Virus record (IMG/VR): IMGVR_UViG_3300033978_000477
Span: 1-64,000 of that record
Origin: a virus
Length of the DNA: 64,000 nt
Strand: one strand, 5' to 3'
Shown: one piece after another, positions 56,441 through 63,686 of the stretch
Layout of the letters: each line of letters begins with the position of its first letter
How positions within the stretch are numbered: the stretch's first letter is position 1
Notes under the pieces: generated by a model
What the model was told of the DNA's origin: nothing
Seen by the model: the letters and a program-made list of their open reading frames with translations, nothing else
Database searches by the model: none
Translations under genes and position numbers: made by a program

Positions 56441-56790
56441 TTGCCTCCCAACCGCTCAACCCGAGCGGCAATTGATTCTTCGACGGCTGCCCGTCGCTTG
56501 CGGCCAAGCTGGTAGAGCCCGACCAAAACATCCCGCGCTTGTCGCGGAGTCACCCCGGCAACTTGCGCCAGCAACACCAAGTCCTCCGACGCCCGGAGTT
56601 CCGTCTCCAGTCGCACCTGGGCAGAAGACTTCTCCGCCGCTGCCAGCATCTCGTGAGCCTTGCGGTAGTCCTCAATCAGGGGCACCAGCGTTGCCGCCGA
56701 TGCCTCCCGATGCCTCTGCGCGTCCCGCATCGCCCGCTCATGTGCGAGCGAGATTACGGCGCACGTGTCGTCTGCCTTGGGCCGGCGCAT
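56437..56790 (-). CDS. Helical hypothetical protein
   Basis: 117 residues, nearly all helix: ISLAHERAMRDAQRHREASA, LVPLIEDYRKAHEMLAAAEK, then VTPRQARDVLVGLYQLGRKR. Overlaps neighbours by one and four bases. No family recognised. Confidence 0.55.
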   Translation of the reverse strand: MRRPKADDTCAVISLAHERAMRDAQRHREASAATLVPLIEDYRKAHEMLAAAEKSSAQVRLETELRASEDLVLLAQVAGVTPRQARDVLVGLYQLGRKRRAAVEESIAARVERLGGK

Positions 56791-57269
56791 CAGGCCGCCC
56801 GACGACCGTCAATTCGCATGTGGCTCTCGCTCACCAGCCGCCAGGTCACCGTGTGACCGGTGCCGACGAACACCCGGCGGTAGTGCTCCGCTGCCTTGGC
56901 TTCCGCCTCCTCGACAGAGCGCGCAATGAACTCGTCGATGTTCCCATTCAGGTACTGCGCAGTCGTCCGGACCTCGAAAACGAAGGCCCGCGGGCGCATC
57001 ATGTCGCGCAGGAGGAACTTGCGCGTATCCGATACGGAGAGGGTTACCGAGCCGTCTTCGTGAATCTCAGCAAAGCCATGCTTGCCCTTGCCGTCAAAAT
57101 CGAATGGGCTCAGCAGAACGCACCCGTTGCTCGCGCGCTCATCGCCAGCGACGAACACCGGCACCCATTCACCGTAGACCGTCTGGCACTCCCACTGCCC
57201 CTCTCGGATGCACCGAGCAAGGTTCTCGCGTGGGAGTAGATTGCGCCGCGCCTTCTTGACCGTGTTCAT
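56790..57269 (-). CDS. Hypothetical beta-rich protein
   Basis: 159 residues from ATG 57269. ARRNLLPRENLARCIREGQW, then WVPVFVAGDERASNGCVLLS, GFAEIHEDGSVTLSVSD and RAFVFEVRTTAQYLNGNIDE. A strand-rich fold with a helix EEAEAKAAEHYRRVF at the end. ATGA overlap with the gene upstream and TGATG with the one after. No family recognised. Confidence 0.55.
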   Translation of the reverse strand: MNTVKKARRNLLPRENLARCIREGQWECQTVYGEWVPVFVAGDERASNGCVLLSPFDFDGKGKHGFAEIHEDGSVTLSVSDTRKFLLRDMMRPRAFVFEVRTTAQYLNGNIDEFIARSVEEAEAKAAEHYRRVFVGTGHTVTWRLVSESHMRIDGRRAA

Positions 57270-57448
57270 GCTGCCTCCTTCGCCCGTTCCGCTGCCAGTT
57301 GCCGCATCTCCGCGGCCATCTCCGTCCGCCCTTCTGACTCGTAGACGCTGGCCAGTCGCAGGGTCGACTCGGCCAAGCTCGCAAAGAACCGCTTCCGAGC
57401 CGCAGCTTGCAGCGCCTCGCGGTGACGTCGTTTCGCGCCGCGCCCCAT
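57266..57448 (-). CDS. Small basic helical protein
   Basis: 60 residues from ATG 57448: MGRGAKRRHREALQAAARKR then STLRLASVYESEGRTEMAAE. One long helix-turn-helix hairpin, very basic at the start. One-base overlap with the upstream gene's stop region. Possible nucleic-acid binding; unknown. Confidence 0.5.
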   Translation of the reverse strand: MGRGAKRRHREALQAAARKRFFASLAESTLRLASVYESEGRTEMAAEMRQLAAERAKEAA

Positions 57449-57759
57449 CACGCCACCGCCTTCGGCGCCATGACGCCAACGCACTCGCTGACGCTGCTGG
57501 GCATCTCGTCCCAGTTGAAGGCGAGGATGCTGTAGTGCCGCGTCGCCGCCGGCTCATCGGGCTCTTCGCCGATCTCGGAGACCGAGTGACTGACGTTGAT
57601 GCCCGTGAGCGCCCGGCCGATGCTCTCGACAATGGCCATCACATCGGCCCTGCTGGCCGCGTAGATGACGAACCCGACGTTGCCGGCGTCGATGCTGCAC
57701 GGCAGGCCGGCGGCCTTGTAGAGCGCTTCCAACCGAGACTCAGCAGCGGACTTCTTCAT
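57448..57759 (-). CDS. First gene of the long leftward operon, unknown
   Basis: 103 residues. MKKSAAESRLEALYKAAGLP, then VGFVIYAASRADVMAIVESI and RHYSILAFNWDEMPSSVSEC. Alpha/beta with strands suited to a small ferredoxin-like fold. It is driven from the repressor-controlled promoter at 57.81-57.84 kb with a leader near 48 bases. No family recognised. Confidence 0.6.
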   Translation of the reverse strand: MKKSAAESRLEALYKAAGLPCSIDAGNVGFVIYAASRADVMAIVESIGRALTGINVSHSVSEIGEEPDEPAATRHYSILAFNWDEMPSSVSECVGVMAPKAVA

Positions 57760-57813
57760 CGCAAACTCCCCAGCTTCTGCGGCCCGGCCCCATCGCCGCG
57801 CCCCATGAGTGTA

Positions 57814-57842
57814 TTCTTACGTCCGAATTCTGACGTGCGCAA
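57814..57842 (-). promoter_or_regulatory. Early leftward promoter with operator
   Basis: Read leftward: TTGCGC (57842-57837), 17 bases, TAAGAA (57819-57814). The spacer is the inverted repeat ACGTC-N8-GACGT (57819-57836). The word TCTTACGTC here also occurs in the repressor/Cro intergenic region, which points to control by the repressor. Confidence 0.65.
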
Positions 57843-57954
57843 GGGGACGGAAGAAAAAAAGTAAGAAAAGTGACATTCGCCGCTTTTCGACGCGAAACCT
57901 TGGCTGGGGTTCGGTCGACAGGGGCATTGACCGGCCAGGCCGGGAAGGGGTCCA

Positions 57955-58566
57955 ATGCGGGGAATGAATGTGGAGGGGTTTGCGGCCTACTTGCGCCGCA
58001 AAGCGGGCATCAGGGCAACCGAACTGGTGATGGCGCCGACCATCGTGGCCCGGCTCATGGGCGATGGCGCGCTGGGTCTTGCCCCAGGTCTTGCGTCCGC
58101 CGCCTGCCTGACTGCCATGGGGGGCCGGCACGTCATCCTTTTGCGGGAGTTCTCACATGATTCGAACTTCGACATCATGCACGAGTGCGCCCATTGGGCG
58201 CTGCGCGTTGTATGGGGGCGACCATCTGACGACACTGAGCGGAACGCTAACGCGCTCGCCGCCGCTATCCTGGCTCCACCTCAGCTGCTGCTGTCAGCTC
58301 ATCGAAAGCATCGTTCGCTCCAAGCCATGTCCAACGAACTGATGTTGTCGCAGACGGCTACATTCCTTCGCCTTGGTGAGGTCCTGCGGGACGAGCGCGC
58401 GGTCGTCACCCGTTCCGGGAATGTGCTCGTCCGGACGCAGGGCGCCTTCCCATGGGCCTCGGTGCCCGTGGTTGATGTGGCCCGTGGCAGGCGCTGGCCG
58501 GGGCTTTCTAGAGCCCACCTGCGCGGCGGCATCGACGACGGGCGCGTTGCGCTGAGGGTTGGCTAG
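57955..58566 (+). CDS. ImmA/IrrE-type metallopeptidase
   Basis: 203 residues. DIMHECAHWAL gives His76-Glu77-x2-His80; TERNANALAAAILAPPQLLL is the following ImmA helix with Glu95 as likely third ligand. The rest is helical and ends in a small beta part. ImmA-type proteins cleave phage or ICE repressors during induction. It lies beside the immunity region but points away from the repressor gene. ATG 57955 follows GAAGGGGTCC; ATG 57964 is an alternative. Confidence 0.82.
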   Translation: MRGMNVEGFAAYLRRKAGIRATELVMAPTIVARLMGDGALGLAPGLASAACLTAMGGRHVILLREFSHDSNFDIMHECAHWALRVVWGRPSDDTERNANALAAAILAPPQLLLSAHRKHRSLQAMSNELMLSQTATFLRLGEVLRDERAVVTRSGNVLVRTQGAFPWASVPVVDVARGRRWPGLSRAHLRGGIDDGRVALRVG

Positions 58567-58567
58567 T

Positions 58568-59158
58568 TCACTCGTTTGCTGGACTCGCGGACACGAACGA
58601 GTCTACGGGCAGGATGGCCCCGATGCGCATGAACTCGAACGCGCCTCTGACGTTGGCGGTGATGGCGTTGCATCCGTTCGGGCGGCCGGCGTAGATGCCG
58701 TTGTCGAACCGCGGGCCAACCTCGTGCAGCGTCTTGCCGTCAAGGACGTACTTCGGCGCAGCGATGCCCTTGATTTGGTAGTACAGCGGCTCGCCGGTGC
58801 AGTCCGATTTTGCCCAGTAACTCTCGGTGAAAACCGCGAACTCTGGGACGCAATGGTAGTCCCCGAGGGCTTGCGTGAACACACACGCTTCGGTGCGCTG
58901 TAGGTCGACGAACCCAAGGAACTGACGCGACCCATCGGCACCGATGAGGTATCGAACTCTCAGTCGAGAACCGGACCTGTACCACTCGTCCGCCATCGCG
59001 TTGTTGACCACCGGCTTTCCAGCTTCAGCCGTTGCGTTCGGCGCTCCACCATCCTGCGAAGAACCCATGTCGCGGTCGGTTGCCGCTTCGCATGCGGCCA
59101 TGGCGTAGTAGACCGCAGCGCCCGCAACCAGCGTCTTGCCTGCGCGACCGAACGTCAT
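58568..59158 (-). CDS. Repressor-operon lipoprotein, lysogenic conversion candidate
   Basis: 196 residues. A signal segment (KTLVAGAAVYYAMAAC) with lipobox AMAAC, then a polar linker and a beta domain LRVRYLIGADGSRQFLGFVD, CVFTQALGDYHCVPEFAVFT, SDCTGEPLYYQIKGIAAPKY. Similar short-strand, two-Cys lipoproteins are common in myxobacteria. Third gene behind the repressor, so it would be made in the lysogen. Candidate for superinfection exclusion. Confidence 0.7.
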   Translation of the reverse strand: MTFGRAGKTLVAGAAVYYAMAACEAATDRDMGSSQDGGAPNATAEAGKPVVNNAMADEWYRSGSRLRVRYLIGADGSRQFLGFVDLQRTEACVFTQALGDYHCVPEFAVFTESYWAKSDCTGEPLYYQIKGIAAPKYVLDGKTLHEVGPRFDNGIYAGRPNGCNAITANVRGAFEFMRIGAILPVDSFVSASPANE

Positions 59159-59334
59159 CGGCCACCCGCATCAGCAACTGCCCGCTCAAGAGCTTCGCGG
59201 GCCTCCTTCGAATCACGGATCGCTTTCTCCGCTGAGGCGTGCGCCGCAGCCGACTTTGCCCGCTGTTCCTCCCTGTCGCAGCCGACGACGGCCACCAGAC
59301 AACAGACGGCAATGGTTGTCTTGAGCGCGTTCAT
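59155..59334 (-). CDS. Small lipoprotein in repressor operon
   Basis: 59 residues from ATG 59334. MNALKTTIAVCCLVAVVGCD is a lipoprotein signal with lipobox VVGC (Cys19); the mature part is a helix KSAAAHASAEKAIRDSKEAR. ATGA overlaps on both sides join repressor, this gene and the larger lipoprotein. Confidence 0.65.
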   Translation of the reverse strand: MNALKTTIAVCCLVAVVGCDREEQRAKSAAAHASAEKAIRDSKEAREALERAVADAGGR

Positions 59335-59945
59335 TTCTTCGACCCTTCCTGATCGTTCCTGGACTTCTTGATTCGTCTTTCCGCATTGTCTGGCTGGACA
59401 ATGGTCACCTTCAGCCGCTCGCCGATGTCGCCGCGCCGAAGTTGCTTGATGTGGTCGTAGACCTTTGCGGCGTTCGACTCTGCTTCCCTGGCCGGACTCG
59501 CGCGCAGACGAAGCATGTCTTGCACCGTGACGTCTCGATACGTTGCAGCCGCAGCCGAGATCGCCGGGTTGCCGTGGAACCATGCGAGGAATGACTGCAT
59601 CGGCACCGGCTCACTCCCCCCATCGACAGTGGGGCTTGGGCCAGACGTGAAATCGTCCAGCGTGATCTGCCCACGCAAGTAGGCGTTCGCCCGCTCCGCG
59701 GATGCCCCCACGGTCGCGCCGATGCCGAGCAGCCACTTCGACGTTTTGCATGCGTTATGGCCGTTGAGGGCGGTGTTCATCTCGGTCCGGCGCACGCCGA
59801 CCCGTTCCGCAAAGTCCTCCTGCCGCCCCCCAATGTGGTCGAGGAGTGCCCTAAGTCTCCCGCCAACCTCTGGAAACTTTGGGTCTGATGCCGTCTTCCG
59901 TGCAGCCATATCCGGATGGTCAACCATCAGCGAAGACAAGGGCAA
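59331..59945 (-). CDS. CI-like repressor with helix-turn-helix
   Basis: 204 residues from TTG 59945 (ATG 59927 and ATG 59909 are alternatives). Residues 25-85 form an XRE-like HTH: RLRALLDHIGGRQEDFAERV then GVRRTEMNTALNGHNACKTS. The remainder is helical without the Ser-Lys autocleavage dyad of LexA-type repressors, so induction may not depend on RecA. This would fit the ImmA-type peptidase nearby. It is divergent from the Cro-like gene. Confidence 0.8.
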   Translation of the reverse strand: MPLSSLMVDHPDMAARKTASDPKFPEVGGRLRALLDHIGGRQEDFAERVGVRRTEMNTALNGHNACKTSKWLLGIGATVGASAERANAYLRGQITLDDFTSGPSPTVDGGSEPVPMQSFLAWFHGNPAISAAAATYRDVTVQDMLRLRASPAREAESNAAKVYDHIKQLRRGDIGERLKVTIVQPDNAERRIKKSRNDQEGSKK

Positions 59946-59968
59946 CCGACCTTTTTCTGACGCCAGAC

Positions 59969-59998
59969 TTGACGCGTACGGAATCTTACGTCAGTAAT
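59969..59998 (+). promoter_or_regulatory. Switch region: rightward promoter and operator
   Basis: TTGACG (59969-59974) and AGTAAT (59993-59998) or CAGTAA, 17-18 bases apart, drive the Cro-like gene. Between them lie GACGC and ACGTC half-sites and the word TCTTACGTC (59985-59993 region) shared with the operator at 57.82 kb. The predicted start of transcription is at about 60005-60006, where an in-frame ATG lies. Confidence 0.6.
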
Positions 59999-60353
59999 GA
60001 GACCCATGCGCGGTGAGATTCGTCGGAAGGTTCGTGGTCCCAGGTCAGATGGCGCTCGTGAGACGGACCGATACCTGCGCGAGCGCGGGATTTCGGTGCC
60101 TGTTTTTTGCGCTGAGAACGCCATCAACTGGCCAACTCTTCGCGCATTGATGGCCGGTGAGTCCCATCGGGCCTCGGTGGACATCTGCCTTGCGGTGCAG
60201 GCCGCGACGGCTGGCCGTGTAACCGCCGAGATGTGGCGCGAGTCCACGGTGAGGGATGACATCCCTGGCGAGACAGATGTGGCGCCTGCGGCCGTTGCAA
60301 GCGGCACCAGCGTTGCTGCCGCCGTCTCTCTGCCGCCCACCGGCACCAAGTAA
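59997..60353 (+). CDS. Cro-like regulator
   Basis: 118 residues from ATG 59997; ATG 60006 is more likely if the promoter is read correctly, giving a leaderless message. DRYLRERGISVPVFCAENAI then NWPTLRALMAGESHRASVDI is a Cro/YdaS-type HTH; AVQAATAGRVTAEMWRE completes it. The last 40 residues are Ala/Pro/Thr-rich. Divergent from the repressor and followed at once by a terminator, the lambda cro-tR1 layout. Confidence 0.75.
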   Translation: MRPMRGEIRRKVRGPRSDGARETDRYLRERGISVPVFCAENAINWPTLRALMAGESHRASVDICLAVQAATAGRVTAEMWRESTVRDDIPGETDVAPAAVASGTSVAAAVSLPPTGTK

Positions 60354-60360
60354 CTCACCC

Positions 60361-60392
60361 GCCCGCATGCTCCGCGCTGCGGGCTTTTCTTT
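60361..60392 (+). terminator. tR1-like terminator after Cro-like gene
   Basis: GCCCGCA (60361-60367) pairs with TGCGGGC (60378-60384), followed by TTTTCTTT. Only 24 bases separate it from the next gene, too few for a new promoter. Read-through or antitermination is needed to express genes to the right. Confidence 0.85.
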
Positions 60393-60416
60393 GATCGATC
60401 GCGGGAGAGGTTTGTC

Positions 60417-60668
60417 ATGTCGGTACCCAAGGACCGTGACTCGGAACGGGAGCGCGCGAAATCTGCACACCTGCCACGCCTCACGCGTGAACAGGTGCGC
60501 ACTCGTCTCCTTCTGGCTCGCTCTGCCCCCGACCTTTACGTCGGATTGGCGCGCACCAAGACGCGCGAAGTCCACCTTTCCTGCGGGCATTCGGTGCTTG
60601 TTTCCTCGCGCGAAACAGCTCACCCGACTTGCCCGATGTGCTCCGCGAAATCGTCAGAGGTCGGCTAA
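60417..60668 (+). CDS. Small zinc-ribbon protein
   Basis: 83 residues with GGGAGAGG upstream. Basic helix RLTREQVRTRLLLARSAPDL, then VHLSCGHSVLVSSRETAHPT and CPMCSAKSSEVG. Cys-Gly-His and Cys-x2-Cys give one zinc site. First gene after the tR1-like terminator, where lambda has N- or P-type early genes. TAATG overlap with the next gene. Confidence 0.6.
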   Translation: MSVPKDRDSERERAKSAHLPRLTREQVRTRLLLARSAPDLYVGLARTKTREVHLSCGHSVLVSSRETAHPTCPMCSAKSSEVG

Positions 60669-60883
60669 TGGACCTCTCCGTTTCGTCGCTTTTGTCCGCC
60701 CTTTGCTCACCTGCCAACAAGCGCAGCAGTTCGGGTGTCCATGTGACTCCACGCCCCATTGGCCATCAGAACGGCGGGGCATTCGACACCCCAGTCGGTT
60801 GCAAGTGCCATGTCTTTCGGCCTGCCGGTGAGGCGCTGAGTGGCGCTCGGCTCGTGTGCCCGATGCATGGGGGTGCGTCGTGA
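60668..60883 (+). CDS. Small hypothetical protein with Cys/His residues
   Basis: 71 residues: MDLSVSSLLSALCSPANKRS, then FDTPVGCKCHVFRPAGEALS and LVCPMHGGAS. Three to five Cys and two His could bind zinc. Overlaps both neighbours (TAATG, GTGA). Confidence 0.5.
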   Translation: MDLSVSSLLSALCSPANKRSSSGVHVTPRPIGHQNGGAFDTPVGCKCHVFRPAGEALSGARLVCPMHGGAS

Positions 60884-60996
60884 GCAAAGCCCTCGCTGCG
60901 CTTGATGGCGCATCCGACACATTCACCCTGGCCCTATGCGGCATTTTCATTCTGTTCCTGATCTCTCAGGAGATCGAAAGGCGGTTTCGTTCATGA
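60880..60996 (+). CDS. 38-residue membrane microprotein
   Basis: GTG start, opening MSKALAALDGASDTFTLALC; one helix TLALCGIFILFLISQE spans the membrane, then a basic end ERRFRS. GTGA and ATGA overlaps lock it between neighbours, which is the main support for coding. Confidence 0.5.
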   Translation: MSKALAALDGASDTFTLALCGIFILFLISQEIERRFRS

Positions 60997-61181
60997 ACTC
61001 TTGGCTCGTGTATCTCTCTGATGCTTGGCTCGAAGCGCTCCGCGCTGCCGCCGCCTGGTGCCATCTTTGGTCGCTCGAACTGGCGTGCATCACGGAGCAG
61101 TGGCAGCGTCGCGAGCACTCGTTTGAGGACGACACCGACGTCCCTGGCTGGCCCGTTCCGCCGGTTGAAGGTGTCCAATGA
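60993..61181 (+). CDS. Small Trp-rich hypothetical protein
   Basis: 62 residues: MNSWLVYLSDAWLEALRAAA then WCHLWSLELACITEQWQRRE and an acidic/Pro tail. Amphipathic helices, possibly membrane-associated. ATGA overlaps on both sides. Confidence 0.5.
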   Translation: MNSWLVYLSDAWLEALRAAAAWCHLWSLELACITEQWQRREHSFEDDTDVPGWPVPPVEGVQ

Positions 61182-61360
61182 AGCCGGACCTGTCTGCCGC
61201 TCTGCGGAGAGAAGAGGGGTTTTGGCAGGCGTTCCGCATTGCCAGTGGATCGAAGTCGTTCGGGCCAGAAGAGACAGACGCTGTCTGTCGGGAATGGCTT
61301 GAGGCGCGTAGCGAGCGGATTGAGCTTGAGGCTCGGCTGAAGCGGATGGGGGCGTCATGA
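61178..61360 (+). CDS. Small helical protein before helicase
   Basis: 60 residues: MKPDLSAALRREEGFWQAFR, then VCREWLEARSERIELEARLK. Helical, charged. ATGA overlaps with neighbours; unknown. Confidence 0.5.
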   Translation: MKPDLSAALRREEGFWQAFRIASGSKSFGPEETDAVCREWLEARSERIELEARLKRMGAS

Positions 61361-62784
61361 GCTACGAGGACTTCGTTGCTGGCAAGTTGACTCGCGCGTT
61401 GCCAACCGGACTCGGTGATATTCCTGAGCTTCACGATTCTCTGTTTGGGTTTCAGCGCGACATCGTTAGATGGGCTCTGAAGCGTGGCCGTGCCGCGGTC
61501 TTCGCGGACACTGGTCTTGGCAAGACCGCAATGCAGCTTGAGTGGGCTCGCCATATCCCGGGCGACGTACTCATCCTCACCCCGCTAGCGGTCGCCACGC
61601 AGACCGCGCGAGAGGGTCAACGCATCGGCGTAGACGTCACCGTGTGCAAGTCCGGAGACGATGTTCGTCCAGGCGTCAACGTCATCAACTACGAGCGCAT
61701 TCACCTCATCGACCCGTCTCGCTTCACCGGCGTTGTGCTGGACGAAAGCAGCATCATCAAACACTACGCGTCCAAAACGCTTGGGCAGTTGATGGCGGCG
61801 TTCTCGCAAACGCCATTCAAGCTATGCGCAACCGCGACCCCGAGCCCAAACGACTACACGGAGCTTGGTACACACGCTGAGTTCCTTGGCATCTGCACGC
61901 GTCAGGAGATGCTCGCAGAGTTCTTCTGTCATGACGGCGGGGAGACGCAGGGATGGCGACTGAAGGGGCACGCTAAGGCCACCTTCTGGCGTTGGGTTGC
62001 GTCGTGGGCTGCGCTGATTCGAAAGCCGAGCGACCTTGGCTACGACGACGGCGGCTACGCGCTTCCACCGCTCGTAGTGACCAATCACACGATCCCAGCA
62101 GACGCTGCGACTGTCGCCGCTTCCGGGCTTCTGTTTGCGGAAGAGGCGTCCACTCTGACGGAGCGCCGAGATGCCCGCCGCGGAAGTCTCAATGCTCGGG
62201 TTCTGGCCGCAGTGTCAGCGATGACGATGTGCACATGCGAGGAGAAGAGTGCGCCATGTACTTGCGACGCAAGTGAGAGGTGGATTGTTTGGTGCGACCT
62301 CAATGTCGAACAGGACATGCTTGAGTCTCTCCTCGGAGAGGAGTGCATATCGATCTACGGGTCGCTGGATTCCGATGAGAAGGAACGCAGGATGGAATCT
62401 TTCCTGGCCGGTGGAGCCAGGATTCTCATTGGGAAGCCATCAATATTTGGGTTCGGGCTGAACCTTCAGATGCTGGCCCGCATGGCCTTCGTAGGCGTCA
62501 CCGACTCTTGGGAAGCCTACTACCAGGCCGTGCGCAGGGAGTGGCGGTTCGGCCAACTGCGGGACGTTCACGTCCACATCTTCTCCTCCGAGCTTGAAGG
62601 GGCGGTCATCGCAAACCTTCGAAGGAAAGAGGCCGATGCATTGAGCATGGCCGAGGAGTTGTCGGCAGAGACGAGGGATGCGGTGCGCGCCGAGGTTGGC
62701 GGGCAGACGCGAACAACGAACACGTACGACCCGCAGCTTCGCATGGTCGTGCCTGCATGGATTTGTCAGGAGGTTACGTCGTGA
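61357..62784 (+). CDS. SNF2-like DEAD-type helicase
   Basis: 475 residues. Q-like GFQRDIVRWALKRGRAAVFA with motif I DTGLGKTAM; motif Ia VLILTPLAVATQTARE; motif II VVLDESSI (DESS); motif III ATATPSPND. The C-terminal lobe has IYGSLDSDEKERRMESFLAG, ILIGKPSIFGFGLNLQ and YYQAVRREWRFGQLRDVHVH (motif VI). A Cys cluster CTCEEKSAPCTC lies between lobes. It overlaps the methyltransferase (GTGA), and such pairs are common in phages, perhaps remodelling DNA for methylation or replication. Confidence 0.87.
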   Translation: MSYEDFVAGKLTRALPTGLGDIPELHDSLFGFQRDIVRWALKRGRAAVFADTGLGKTAMQLEWARHIPGDVLILTPLAVATQTAREGQRIGVDVTVCKSGDDVRPGVNVINYERIHLIDPSRFTGVVLDESSIIKHYASKTLGQLMAAFSQTPFKLCATATPSPNDYTELGTHAEFLGICTRQEMLAEFFCHDGGETQGWRLKGHAKATFWRWVASWAALIRKPSDLGYDDGGYALPPLVVTNHTIPADAATVAASGLLFAEEASTLTERRDARRGSLNARVLAAVSAMTMCTCEEKSAPCTCDASERWIVWCDLNVEQDMLESLLGEECISIYGSLDSDEKERRMESFLAGGARILIGKPSIFGFGLNLQMLARMAFVGVTDSWEAYYQAVRREWRFGQLRDVHVHIFSSELEGAVIANLRRKEADALSMAEELSAETRDAVRAEVGGQTRTTNTYDPQLRMVVPAWICQEVTS

Positions 62785-63686
62785 ACGAACAGGTAAAGGT
62801 TTTGTCGCAGTCGGTTTCGGAGCGCTTTGCGCTGTACCACGCGGACTGCGTTGATGTGCTTCGTGGGCTGCCGAGCGATTCTGTCCACTACTCGATCTTC
62901 TCCCCGCCGTTCGCGTCGCTCTACACGTACTCGAACTCCCCTCGCGACATGGGGAACGTCAAAGGTGATGGCGAGTTCTTCGCTCACTTCGCATTCGCCA
63001 TCGATGAGCTGTTCAGGGTCATCAAGCCCGGTCGGTTGCTGTCGATGCACTGCATGCTCATTCCGTCCATCAAGGAGCGCGACGGCTACATCGGTCTGCG
63101 CGACTTCCGTGGCGATCTGATTCGAGCCTTCCAGAAGGCTGGATTCATTTTTCACTCGGAGGTCGTGATCTGGAAGGACCCCGTCACTGCCATGCAGCGG
63201 ACGAAGGCGCTTGGATTGCTGCACAAGACCATCCGCAAGGACTCTTCGATGTCTCGCCAGGGCATCCCCGACTACCTCGTGACGATGCGTAAGCCCGGCG
63301 TCAACGATGAGCCCATCGCACACACCCACGAAGACTTCCCCGTGAGCCTTTGGCAGCGGTACGCGTCTCCGGTGTGGATGGACATCAACCCGTCCGACAC
63401 GTTGCAGTATCGCAGTGCTCGCGAGAACGATGACGAGCGGCACATCTGCCCGCTGCAACTCGAAGTCATCCGCCGCGCGATGAAGCTCTGGACCAACCCC
63501 GGCGACCTGGTTCTGTCCCCGTTCGCCGGCATCGGGTCCGAGGGCTACGTGGCCCTTGAGGAAGGCCGCCGCTTCGTCGGCGCAGAACTCAAGACATCTT
63601 ACTACGAGCAGGCTGCGCGCAACCTTGCGTCCGTAGCCAACGGGCGTCCTCAAACGTCAATGTTTGCTGAGGTGGTGAGCCAGTGA
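62781..63686 (+). CDS. DNA (N4/N6) methyltransferase
   Basis: 301 residues from GTG 62781 with AGGAGG upstream. Motif IV is SPPF (SIFSPPFASLYTY) instead of DPPY; motif I is LSPFAGIGSEGYVALEEGRR near the C-terminus, so the order is beta-class. CMLIPSIKERDGYIGLRDFR lies between. It has no restriction partner here, so it is likely an orphan that protects phage DNA or marks it. Overlaps the transglycosylase start (GTGA). Confidence 0.87.
   Translation: MNEQVKVLSQSVSERFALYHADCVDVLRGLPSDSVHYSIFSPPFASLYTYSNSPRDMGNVKGDGEFFAHFAFAIDELFRVIKPGRLLSMHCMLIPSIKERDGYIGLRDFRGDLIRAFQKAGFIFHSEVVIWKDPVTAMQRTKALGLLHKTIRKDSSMSRQGIPDYLVTMRKPGVNDEPIAHTHEDFPVSLWQRYASPVWMDINPSDTLQYRSARENDDERHICPLQLEVIRRAMKLWTNPGDLVLSPFAGIGSEGYVALEEGRRFVGAELKTSYYEQAARNLASVANGRPQTSMFAEVVSQ

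Noticed and set aside
62300-63653. Long minus-strand frame opposite the methyltransferase
   Set aside because: The methyltransferase and helicase motifs on the plus strand are complete; the minus frame is a codon-position shadow.
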